Shown here piece by piece: positions 1 through 5,830 of a DNA stretch of 7,404 bases. Where the stretch lies: positions 1 through 7,404 of the forward strand of contig CALWSX010000133.1 in assembly GCA_944384285.1 (NCBI GenBank), written 5' to 3'. Numbering within the stretch: the stretch's first letter is position 1; the number at the start of each line of letters is the position of its first letter. The position numbers were made by a program, and so were the translations under genes. The notes beneath the pieces are model-generated. The model worked only from the letters and a program-made list of their open reading frames with translations, searched no databases and was not told the DNA's origin. Origin of the DNA: an uncultured Lachnospiraceae bacterium. GTDB lineage: Bacteria; Bacillota; Clostridia; Lachnospirales; Anaerotignaceae.

Positions 1-47
1 TTATATAATAAAAAAATAAAAAAGAATAATTGCTCTTAAAAATATTT

Positions 48-55
48 AAAGGAGG
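48..55 (+). promoter_or_regulatory. Ribosome binding site of the potD-like gene
   Basis: AAAGGAGG lies six bases before the ATG at 62, a near-perfect Shine-Dalgarno match at standard spacing. It fixes the start and signals strong translation. Confidence 0.85.
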
Positions 56-61
56 AAAATT

Positions 62-1132
62 ATGAAAAAGATAACAAAAATACTTATTAGTTCTGTTTTA
101 ACTGTTACTACCATATTTTCTTTGACAGCTTGTCAAAAAGATGATGCTGAAAAAACAGCAGATGCAAGTAAGGAAATGACCCTTTATACATGGGAAGGTA
201 TGTTTCCTAAAGAAGTTTTACAGGGTTTTGAAGAAGAAACAGGTATAAGGGTAAATTATGCTAATTTTGATTTAGATGAAACTATGCTTGCAAAACTCCA
301 AAGCACAAACGGTGGAGAATATGATTTGGTTATTGCTGACGATTATATAATTGAAACTGTTATAAATGAAGGACTTGCACAAGAACTTGATAAATCAAAA
401 ATATCTACCATTGATAATATAAATCCTTTATATACTGGATTTTTCTATGATAAAGAAGATAAATACACAGTTCCATATGGTGCAGGTATTCCTCTTATAG
501 TTTATAATCCAGAATTAACAGGTTTTGATATAACAAGTTATGAAGACCTTTGGGACGAAAGACTTGTTGACAATGTTGCACTTATTGGCAATTATAGAGT
601 AATTAACGGTATTACTTTAAATTCAATGGGAGAAAGTTTAAATTGTGAGGATTTAGACAAAATTAAAGAAGCCGGAGAAAAACTTATAAAACTTGCTCCA
701 AATGTAAGAGTTATTCAAGACAATAATACACAAGACTTTTTAATAAGTGAAGAGGTTGCAGCAGCATTTTTATATACATCTCAAGTAAATTTAGCGCTTA
801 ACGCAAATCCTAATTTAAAAATAGCTTTTCCAAAAGAAGGCGCAGGATTTGGTGTAATGGCAGCTTTTATACCATCTAATGCTCCAAACAGCGATGCAGC
901 TCATATGTTCTTAGACTATATAAACAGACCGGAAGTTGCTGTAGACTGTTTTGAATATTTAGGATATTATTGTACAAATAAAGCAGCAGAAGAATATATT
1001 TCTGATGATTTAAAAGACAGACTTATTGTTCCTGAATCTTCTGAAAGAGGAGAAATTATGCAGAATATATCAACTGAAGCAAATGATTTACAATTAGAAA
1101 TTTGGAATAAATTTAAAGAAGCATGTATGTAA
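62..1132 (+). CDS. potD: PotD-like ABC transporter substrate-binding lipoprotein
   Basis: Extracytoplasmic solute receptor of an ABC importer, 356 aa, the usual PotD length. Seen: a lipoprotein signal peptide (basic MKKITK, hydrophobic core to about residue 20, lipobox LTAC with Cys24 as the lipidated residue), then a periplasmic-binding-protein fold. Family hallmarks are the YTWEG segment (Trp44), EYDLVIADDY (86-95), TVPYGAG (136-142), SYEDLWDERL (159-168), FPKEG (256-260) and a late RPEVA segment. The ATG is set by an AAAGGAGG site six bases upstream. Known: PotD works with PotA, PotB and PotC, which would be expected just left of the window. Odd: by my remembered alignment with E. coli PotD, the residues that hold the amines (Asp168, Glu171, Trp255, Asp257) fall on Asn177, Val180, Gly264 and Met266. 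Family assignment is firm; spermidine/putrescine as the ligand is not, so the symbol reflects family only. Confidence 0.88.
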   Translation: MKKITKILISSVLTVTTIFSLTACQKDDAEKTADASKEMTLYTWEGMFPKEVLQGFEEETGIRVNYANFDLDETMLAKLQSTNGGEYDLVIADDYIIETVINEGLAQELDKSKISTIDNINPLYTGFFYDKEDKYTVPYGAGIPLIVYNPELTGFDITSYEDLWDERLVDNVALIGNYRVINGITLNSMGESLNCEDLDKIKEAGEKLIKLAPNVRVIQDNNTQDFLISEEVAAAFLYTSQVNLALNANPNLKIAFPKEGAGFGVMAAFIPSNAPNSDAAHMFLDYINRPEVAVDCFEYLGYYCTNKAAEEYISDDLKDRLIVPESSERGEIMQNISTEANDLQLEIWNKFKEACM

Positions 1133-1153
1133 TTTAAATTAAAAGGTATTTTT

Positions 1154-1187
1154 AAAAGCATAGATTTATCTATGCTTTTTATTTTTT
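1154..1187 (+). terminator. Intrinsic terminator after the potD-like gene
   Basis: An 11-bp perfect stem, AAAAGCATAGA (1154-1164) with TCTATGCTTTT (1169-1179), has a four-base loop and runs into a T tract (1176-1187, broken by one A). It starts 22 bases after the stop codon. The T tract lies only on the downstream + side, so it acts on the rightward transcript. Confidence 0.9.
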
Positions 1188-1230
1188 CATTTTATCAAAA
1201 TAGTGAAAAAAATATTCGAAAAAGGTGTTC

Positions 1231-1261
1231 AAATAAAAAACCGGAGTTTTAGACTCCGGTT
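1231..1261 (-). terminator. Intrinsic terminator of the sigma/anti-sigma/tRNA-Leu unit
   Basis: A 9-bp perfect stem, AACCGGAGT (1239-1247) with ACTCCGGTT (1253-1261), has a five-base loop. Read on the minus strand it is followed by TTTTTTATTT (1240-1231), a typical Rho-independent tail. The opposite side has no T run, so it serves leftward transcripts. It lies about 59 bases past the tRNA 3' end and is the first terminator after the sigma factor gene. Confidence 0.88.
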
Positions 1262-1319
1262 AAAATGATATAAAAAATTTTTAATAAGCTAATAATAATT
1301 TATTTTAGTTTAATTAAAA

Positions 1320-1401
1320 TGCGGATAAAGGGACTCGAACCCTTACACCATAAGATACAGGAACCTAAATCCTGCGTGTCTACCAATTCCACCATATCCG
1401 C
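1320..1401 (-). tRNA. tRNA-Leu (anticodon UAG)
   Basis: A class II tRNA of 82 nt. The acceptor stem is 7 bp and perfect: GCGGATA (1401-1395) with TATCCGC (1327-1321), with discriminator A at 1320. The D-arm carries the leucine-type TGGTGGAATTGGTAGACACG signature. The anticodon stem CAGGA/TCCTG encloses loop TTTAGGT, giving anticodon UAG (1367-1365) followed by G37, as expected for the leucine tRNA reading CUN codons. The variable arm is 13 nt with a short ATC/GGT stem, and the T-arm AAGGG-TTCGAGT-CCCTT is perfect. CCA is not encoded. Its 5' end is only 18 bases from the anti-sigma stop codon, so it is probably cotranscribed with that operon or driven by a promoter inside the anti-sigma coding sequence. 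Confidence 0.97.
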
Positions 1402-1419
1402 ATACTAATCTACCTAAAA

Positions 1420-2583
1420 TCAGTTATTTAATACAATTTTAAAAGTGTATATTTTTTCTGTAGTTGTTTCAGATTGGTTTTCATCAGAATTATTGTTTGA
1501 GGTTTGATTGTCTGAAGGTATACTTTCTTGTTTAGAATCATCTTGTTCAATAGAAGTATCTTTTCCATCATTTTGTGAAACATTGTTATCAGATGTATTT
1601 TCAGAAACAATATCAATATCTTTTTCGTCTGTAATAATAGAAATATTATTAATTGGTTTTAATTTTGCTATTAAATTATTTTTATCTTCTTCGCTAGAGA
1701 GGCTTACGATAATTTCGTTATTAAGATAAGTAATATCTGCATCATAATTAGCAGCTTCTTTAGTTATTTCTGAAATAAGCATTTCTATTTCAGGATCAAG
1801 AGAAGCATTTCTTAAAGCTCCGTTAGAACCAGGAAGAGAATCACCTTGTGGAGCATCAGAAAGCATAGCCCCTGTAGATGGTATATTATTATTTTCGTTT
1901 GAAGTATTATTTTCTGTATTAGCTTTGCTTTGTGTAAAATTCCTACTTTCATTTTGAGAATTTTTGTTAACATCAGATGTTTCAGATGTTTTGTTTTCTT
2001 CCGGAACAACAGACTGTTTTTTTGGTTCTTCTACTTTTTGGCTTTCGTTTTGTTTTGGAAGATTAGCAGTTGAGTCATATTCAGTTGTTGTTTTTGGTTG
2101 TACTGATTCTGAGTTCTCAGGAATTTTTTTATTATTGTTAGCAGCTGTATTTTCAGATACAGTTTCAGGGGTTGTATCTTTTTCTTCTAAAATAGCTTCG
2201 TTTTTAACTTCAGGTGCATTATATGATGTAATTTGATTCATAAGTTTAGTACTTCCTATTGAAACAAAACCAAGTATAATAATTGCAGCAACAGCATAAT
2301 ATCTTTTAAAATTAGTTTGTTTTTTAGGTTTACGCACTAAAGGCACAATTTTATTTTCAGAGTCAATTTCTTTGATTTTATTAAAAAGCTCTTCATGAAA
2401 TCCCTCAGGAAGGTCTATTTCTTCTTCGTTATTTAAAATTTCTTTGATTTTTTTAATTTCTTCAAACTCTTTTTTACAAGTTGGACATGTTTTTATATGT
2501 TCAAGAAGTATATTTTGTTCTTCATTAGTTATTTCGTTGTCTAAATATAGAGAAATAAGTTCAGATATTTCTTTACATGTCAT
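1420..2583 (-). CDS. Zinc-finger (zf-HC2) membrane anti-sigma factor
   Basis: Likely membrane-anchored inhibitor of the ECF sigma factor encoded just upstream (29-bp gap, same strand); 387 aa. Seen: an N-terminal zinc anti-sigma motif with Cys3 and His29-x3-Cys33-x2-Cys36, a charged helical linker to about residue 93, and one transmembrane helix (about 95-111). A long Asn/Ser/Thr/Glu/Gln-rich disordered stretch (about 120-255) follows. Next is a compact predicted alpha/beta piece (about 260-320), a second disordered stretch (about 321-375), and a final beta-like KIYTFKIVLNN. The start is supported by AGGAGGG six bases upstream. Known: such proteins hold the sigma factor through the N-terminal domain and release it on envelope stress, often by proteolysis. 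Inferred: the outer part is the sensor; I recognise no named domain in it. The protein is longer than typical RsiW-type anti-sigmas (about 200 aa), the excess being low-complexity linker. The inducing signal is unknown. Confidence 0.85.
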   Translation of the reverse strand: MTCKEISELISLYLDNEITNEEQNILLEHIKTCPTCKKEFEEIKKIKEILNNEEEIDLPEGFHEELFNKIKEIDSENKIVPLVRKPKKQTNFKRYYAVAAIIILGFVSIGSTKLMNQITSYNAPEVKNEAILEEKDTTPETVSENTAANNNKKIPENSESVQPKTTTEYDSTANLPKQNESQKVEEPKKQSVVPEENKTSETSDVNKNSQNESRNFTQSKANTENNTSNENNNIPSTGAMLSDAPQGDSLPGSNGALRNASLDPEIEMLISEITKEAANYDADITYLNNEIIVSLSSEEDKNNLIAKLKPINNISIITDEKDIDIVSENTSDNNVSQNDGKDTSIEQDDSKQESIPSDNQTSNNNSDENQSETTTEKIYTFKIVLNN

Positions 2584-2612
2584 TTTTAACCCTCCTTTCT
2601 AATTTTTATACG

Positions 2613-3194
2613 TTAAAACAAATAGTTTTGTTCCTTATTTTTCAAAAGAATATTTCTTAATTCTTTTCTTGCACGGGAAAGCTTTGATTTTACAGTTCCC
2701 AGGGAAATTTGCATAATTTCAGAGATTTCTGTATATTGCAATCCTTTTATATCTTTTAAAATTATTATTGTTTTATAATCATCTTGAAGCGAATATAGAG
2801 CTTCTTTAACAATACGGGCTTTTTCTGTATTTAAAAAGCTTTCTTCTGGAGAAGGTGAGTTATCAGGAATTTGCTTGCTTATTTCACCTTTTTCACCGTC
2901 TAAATTTTCATCAAGAGATTCTGTAACTTTTCGTTTTCGCTTTCTGAGCTCATCAAGACATGTATTTGTTGTAATTCTGTATATCCATGTTTTAAAAGAC
3001 GATTCACCATTGAATTTATCTAAATTCTGATATACTTTAATAAATACATCTTGTGTAATGTCTTTTGCATCATCATAATTTTGCATCATTCTGTATGATA
3101 GGTTATAAACAATTTTTTCATATCTTAGCATAAGCTCTTCGAAAGCTTTCATATCTTTTGCTTTCGCCTTATTAACTAATTCTATGGTATCCAA
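2613..3194 (-). CDS. ECF (sigma-70 family group 4) RNA polymerase sigma factor
   Basis: Alternative sigma factor of 193 aa, the usual ECF length, that directs RNA polymerase to a dedicated promoter set. Seen: region sigma2 (about 15-89) with DAKDITQDVFIKVYQ (42-56, core-binding 2.2) and the -10 recognition segment SSFKTWIYRITTN (65-77) followed by a basic DELRKRKRK. An acidic linker comes next, then sigma4 (about 128-182) with a helix-turn-helix at 154-176 (YTEISEIMQISLGTVKSKLSRA). Sigma1.1 and sigma3 are absent, as expected for ECF. The start is TTG, backed by AAAGGA eight bases upstream; the first in-frame ATG is residue 15, which would cut into sigma2. The anti-sigma gene follows at once, the standard paired arrangement. 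It resembles SigW/RpoE-like factors, but the exact ECF group cannot be set by eye. Confidence 0.93.
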   Translation of the reverse strand: MDTIELVNKAKAKDMKAFEELMLRYEKIVYNLSYRMMQNYDDAKDITQDVFIKVYQNLDKFNGESSFKTWIYRITTNTCLDELRKRKRKVTESLDENLDGEKGEISKQIPDNSPSPEESFLNTEKARIVKEALYSLQDDYKTIIILKDIKGLQYTEISEIMQISLGTVKSKLSRARKELRNILLKNKEQNYLF

Positions 3195-3202
3195 TTTAAA
3201 TT

Positions 3203-3208
3203 TCCTTT
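3203..3208 (-). promoter_or_regulatory. Ribosome binding site deciding the TTG start of the sigma factor
   Basis: On the minus strand AAAGGA sits eight bases before the TTG at 3194. No comparable site precedes the next in-frame ATG (residue 15), so the TTG start is preferred. Confidence 0.7.
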
Positions 3209-3234
3209 CTTTTTATAAATAATATATAGAAAAT

Positions 3235-3264
3235 TTGGTTAAAAACATATATAATAAATATAAT
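3235..3264 (+). promoter_or_regulatory. Candidate sigma-A promoter of the comEA-comEC unit
   Basis: Plus-strand TTGGTT (3235-3240, 3/6) and TATAAT (3259-3264, 6/6) have an 18-base spacer. Predicted start is near 3271, about 43 bases before the comEA ATG. It overlaps the candidate leftward promoter, so the two transcripts could compete. AT richness limits confidence. Confidence 0.4.
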
Positions 3265-3278
3265 TTATATTATATCAA
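3251..3278 (-). promoter_or_regulatory. Candidate sigma-A promoter of the sigma/anti-sigma unit
   Basis: Minus-strand TTGATA (3278-3273) and TATTAT (3256-3251) are separated by 16 bases, each 5/6 to consensus. Predicted transcription start is near 3244, leaving a leader of about 50 bases. The region is almost entirely A and T, so chance matches are easy. No convincing ECF-type pair (AAC in the -35, CGT in the -10) was found. Confidence 0.4.
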
Positions 3279-3299
3279 AAAATTTCAAAGGAATAAACA

Positions 3300-3317
3300 T
3301 TGGTTTTTAAATTATGA
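3300..3317 (+). CDS. Possible five-codon leader ORF overlapping the comEA start
   Basis: TTG GTT TTT AAA TTA TGA reads as M-V-F-K-L-stop. The only Shine-Dalgarno-like site in the region, AAAGGA (3287-3292), lies seven bases before this TTG but about 21 bases before the comEA ATG at 3314. The leader stop TGA (3315-3317) overlaps that ATG as ATGA, the classic layout for translational coupling. It could equally be chance in AT-rich DNA, with comEA simply having a weak, distant ribosome site. Confidence 0.3.
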   Translation: MVFKL

Positions 3318-3664
3318 AAAAATTTGAGCTTCCATTAAAATTTTCTGTAGTATTTATTATTATATTTATAATAGGCTCCGGTATGTATTATTGTAATAAT
3401 ATAACTGTTAATAATATTGATATAGTTGATAATACGAAAACGGAAGAAGAAATTCTTCAAGATAAAAAGCTTTCTTTAATTAACATAAATATAGCAGATA
3501 AAGAAACTTTAAATCTTTTGCCAGGAATAGGTGATGTTTTATCTCAAAGAATAATAGACTATAGAAACAATAACGGAAACTTTAAAAATATTGAAGACCT
3601 TAAAAATGTAGATGGTATTGGAGAAAAGACTTTTGAAAAAATTAAAACTTTGATTACATTGTAA
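3314..3664 (+). CDS. comEA: ComEA-like helix-hairpin-helix competence protein
   Basis: DNA receptor of natural transformation, anchored in the membrane with its DNA-binding domain outside; 116 aa. Seen: one N-terminal transmembrane anchor (about 9-26), a short polar linker (28-53), and a C-terminal ComEA-type double helix-hairpin-helix. This runs from the ININIADKETLNLLPGIG segment (57-73) to a second hairpin VDGIGEKTFEKI (99-110), with the conserved NNGNFKNIEDL link between. Known: B. subtilis ComEA is about 205 aa and has an extra SLBB domain between anchor and HhH; that domain is missing here, giving a short form like those of many Gram-negatives. It heads an apparent operon ending in comEC, which supports the assignment. 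An upstream in-frame stop (TAA at 3308) leaves ATG 3314 as the only normal start, despite its distant ribosome site. Confidence 0.88.
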   Translation: MKKFELPLKFSVVFIIIFIIGSGMYYCNNITVNNIDIVDNTKTEEEILQDKKLSLININIADKETLNLLPGIGDVLSQRIIDYRNNNGNFKNIEDLKNVDGIGEKTFEKIKTLITL

Positions 3665-3683
3665 AATATGGAGGGAAAAAAAT

Positions 3684-4373
3684 ATGCCTAATAAAATTCT
3701 TGTAGTAGATGACGAAAAACTTATCGTAAAAGGCATAAAATTTAGCCTTGTACAAGACGGTATGGAAGTAGATGATGCTTATGATGGTGAAGAAGCACTT
3801 TCTTTAATAAAAAATAATGATTATGACTTAATTATACTTGATGTAATGCTCCCTAAGATGAATGGACTTGAAGTTTGTCAGCAAACAAGAGAGTTTTCAC
3901 AGGTTCCAATTATTATGCTTACAGCTAAGGGTGAGGATATGGATAAAATTATGGGACTTGAATTTGGAGCAGATGATTATATAACAAAACCATTTAATAT
4001 TTTGGAATTAAAAGCAAGAATTAAAGCTATTTTGAGAAGAAGTATTAAAGTAAATACTGTATCAGATAAAGTAAATTCTGTTTTGAATATAAGAAATATA
4101 AAAGTAGAAACAGAAAGTAGACGTGTTTTTATAGATAATAAAGAGGTTAATCTTACAGCCAAAGAGTTTGACATTCTTCTTTTACTTATGAAAAACTCAG
4201 GCAAAGTATACAGCAGAGATTCGCTTCTTAAAATTATATGGGGTGAAGATTATCCAGGAGACGCAAGAACAGTTGACGTTCATGTAAGACGTCTTCGTGA
4301 AAAAATAGAGAAAAAACCAAGCGAACCGGAATTTATATTTACAAAGTGGGGAGTTGGTTATTATTTTAATTAA
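3684..4373 (+). CDS. OmpR/PhoB-family response regulator
   Basis: DNA-binding regulator of the two-component system completed by the next gene; 229 aa, typical for the family. Seen: a receiver domain (about 3-118) with acidic pocket Asp9-Asp10, phospho-acceptor Asp53 in IILDVMLPKMNG, switch Thr80 in IIMLTAKGED, and Lys102 in YITKPF. A winged-helix trans_reg_C domain (about 130-228) follows, with LTAKEFDILLLL, the DARTVDVHVRRLREKIE recognition region and a terminal WGVGYYF hairpin. All catalytic residues are present. The start is set by GGAGGG eight bases upstream. It lies 19 bases after comEA and overlaps the kinase gene by up to 20 bases. It resembles WalR/PhoP-type regulators, but the regulon cannot be told from sequence. 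Confidence 0.95.
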   Translation: MPNKILVVDDEKLIVKGIKFSLVQDGMEVDDAYDGEEALSLIKNNDYDLIILDVMLPKMNGLEVCQQTREFSQVPIIMLTAKGEDMDKIMGLEFGADDYITKPFNILELKARIKAILRRSIKVNTVSDKVNSVLNIRNIKVETESRRVFIDNKEVNLTAKEFDILLLLMKNSGKVYSRDSLLKIIWGEDYPGDARTVDVHVRRLREKIEKKPSEPEFIFTKWGVGYYFN

Positions 4374-5811
4374 AAGAATTAAAAATAGTTTTAAATCTTT
4401 AAGATTTGTTCTTATTGTAACATATTTATGCGTTGGAATTATTCCTATACTTGCATTTGCGACTTCTGTATTCAGCAGTACAGATGAATATTTTATTGAT
4501 AAAAGAAAAAAAGAGCTTTTAAGCCAAGCAAATCTTATAGCAGAAAATATTTATAATTCAAATTATTTATATGATGATTCAAAAAAGAATTCTTTTGATA
4601 TTGATATTTGGTCATCAAGCAAACAAAATAATTTCAGAATAATTGTTGTGGACAAAACAGGTCTTGTTGTTAATGATTCAAACAGAACAGAAACAGGTAA
4701 AATACTTGTTATTCCTGAAATAGTAGAAGCTCTTAATAACAAGGATATTTCAAAAGAACAGCCAAATGATGTTATATATACAGCGGTTTCTATAAAAGAC
4801 AGTAATTCTAATAAACTTGGTGCTGTTTTAGTTGTTTCTGATATAAAAGATCTTGCGCTTATAACAAGTGATTTAAGAGAAGAAATTTATATACTTCTTG
4901 TTATTGTTATGATTTTTTCTTTTATTATAATCTTTCTTGTATCTCAGCTTGTAACAGATCCACTTAAAAACGTTGTAAATGTAATTAAAAAAATGTCAGA
5001 TGGTCACTTTAATCAACGTATAAAAGTTTTTAAATATTCTGGAACTGAAATAGCAGAGCTTGCAACTGCTTGTAATATAATGGCAGAAAAGCTTGAGTCT
5101 GTTGAAAAATCCAGAGAACAATTTGTATCAAATGTTTCTCATGAATTGAAAACTCCTTTAAGTTCAATAAAAGTTTTAAGTGAGTCTATTCTTTTGGAAA
5201 AAGATGTTCCAAGAGAAGTGTATGTTGAATTTTTACAAGATATAAATTCAGAAGTTGACAGAATGACAGCCATAATAAATAATCTTTTAACTTTAGTAAG
5301 ATTAAATCAAAATGTTATTCCGGTAAACTTTATTTCAACAGATCTTGATACAGTAATTAGTAAAATAATAAAACGACTTTCTCCTTTAGCACAAATTAAA
5401 TCTATTGAAATAAATTATGTTGTAACAAAACCATTTGTTGCAGATATTGATGAAATGAAATTTACTCTTGCGATATCCAATCTTATTGATAATGCTATTA
5501 AATACACTCCAGAAGGAGGAAATGTATCTGTAACACTTGACGGGGATCATCAAAATGCGTTTATAACGGTATCTGACACAGGCATAGGTATACCGGAAAA
5601 AGATATAAACAAAATCTTTGAAAGGTTTTACAGAGTTGATAAAGTCAGAGACAGAGAAACAGGGGGAACAGGTCTTGGCTTATCAATTACAAACTCTACT
5701 ATTTTAATGCATAACGGCAGTATAAAAGTAACAAGTAAAGAAGGAGAAGGCACAACATTTGTTGTAAGAATTCCTTTAAAACAAAATAGTACAGTTATCA
5801 ATAATCAGTAA
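4354..5811 (+). CDS. Membrane sensor histidine kinase
   Basis: Partner kinase of the preceding response regulator; up to 485 aa. Seen: transmembrane helix 1 (about 18-38), an extracytoplasmic sensor (about 41-177) with a Cache/PAS-like strand pattern (FRIIVVDKTGLVV, later LGAVLVVSD), and transmembrane helix 2 (about 178-200). Then come HAMP (about 200-250), HisKA with phospho-acceptor His263 in SHELKTPLSS, and HATPase_c. The ATPase domain has the N box NLIDNAIKYTPEGG (Asn376, Asn380), G1 DTGIGIP (408-414), an F-box-like FERFYRVDK and G2 GGTGLGLS (437-444). All catalytic motifs are intact. The sensor ligand is unknown. Start uncertain: the TTG at 4354 abuts GGGGAG (4348-4353), too close for normal initiation, while non-standard ATT codons at 4360 and 4363 have proper spacing. 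Translation is probably coupled to the regulator gene. No usable in-frame ATG lies before the first helix. Confidence 0.94.
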   Translation: MVIILIKRIKNSFKSLRFVLIVTYLCVGIIPILAFATSVFSSTDEYFIDKRKKELLSQANLIAENIYNSNYLYDDSKKNSFDIDIWSSSKQNNFRIIVVDKTGLVVNDSNRTETGKILVIPEIVEALNNKDISKEQPNDVIYTAVSIKDSNSNKLGAVLVVSDIKDLALITSDLREEIYILLVIVMIFSFIIIFLVSQLVTDPLKNVVNVIKKMSDGHFNQRIKVFKYSGTEIAELATACNIMAEKLESVEKSREQFVSNVSHELKTPLSSIKVLSESILLEKDVPREVYVEFLQDINSEVDRMTAIINNLLTLVRLNQNVIPVNFISTDLDTVISKIIKRLSPLAQIKSIEINYVVTKPFVADIDEMKFTLAISNLIDNAIKYTPEGGNVSVTLDGDHQNAFITVSDTGIGIPEKDINKIFERFYRVDKVRDRETGGTGLGLSITNSTILMHNGSIKVTSKEGEGTTFVVRIPLKQNSTVINNQ

Positions 5812-5818
5812 ACAAAAT

Positions 5819-5824
5819 GGAGGG
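5819..5824 (+). promoter_or_regulatory. Ribosome binding site deciding the TTG start of the GerMN protein
   Basis: GGAGGG sits six bases before TTG 5831, ideal spacing. The first in-frame ATG (residue 8, at 5852) would be 27 bases away, so TTG is preferred. Confidence 0.8.
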
Positions 5825-5830
5825 ATACAT

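Larger units (their letters stand above)
3195..3313. other. Divergent AT-only intergenic region between the sigma and comEA units
   Basis: A 119-bp spacer, almost purely A and T, feeds two operons transcribed away from each other. It holds the two overlapping candidate promoters and a perfect 7-bp inverted repeat ATATAAT-ttat-ATTATAT (3258-3275) centred between them, which includes the rightward -10. The repeat could be an operator, but its two-letter composition makes chance symmetry likely. Confidence 0.5.

Noticed and set aside
4..9. TATAAT near the left edge as a promoter for the potD-like gene
   Set aside because: No -35 can be checked because the window starts there, and the DNA is AT-rich. 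The gene more likely belongs to an operon entering from the left.
1320..1401. tRNA gene as an integration (att) site for a mobile element
   Set aside because: No partial copy of the tRNA 3' end, integrase or phage-like gene is present in the window.
1402..1445. Dedicated tRNA promoter (minus strand TTGTAT, 18 bases, TAGATT)
   Set aside because: The -35 is poor (3/6) and the expected transcription start would fall at or inside the mature tRNA, so it cannot give a normal precursor.
1964..2236. 90-codon open frame on the + strand inside the anti-sigma gene
   Set aside because: It is antisense to the low-complexity linker, has a Ser/Phe/Val-rich composition typical of reversed Asn/Glu/Thr codons, no ribosome site and no recognisable domain. 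Other short frames opposite or across the real genes (967-1161, 1508-1729, 1812-2009, 3539-3736, 3977-4204, 6438-6644) were dropped for the same reasons.
1812..2260. Tandem repeat within the anti-sigma linker
   Set aside because: The Asn/Ser/Thr/Glu bias gives a repetitive look, but no fixed repeat unit could be aligned in either DNA or protein.
3195..3300. ECF-type autoregulatory promoter for the sigma gene
   Set aside because: An AACC motif exists near 3240 on the minus strand, but no CGT-type -10 lies at the required spacing.
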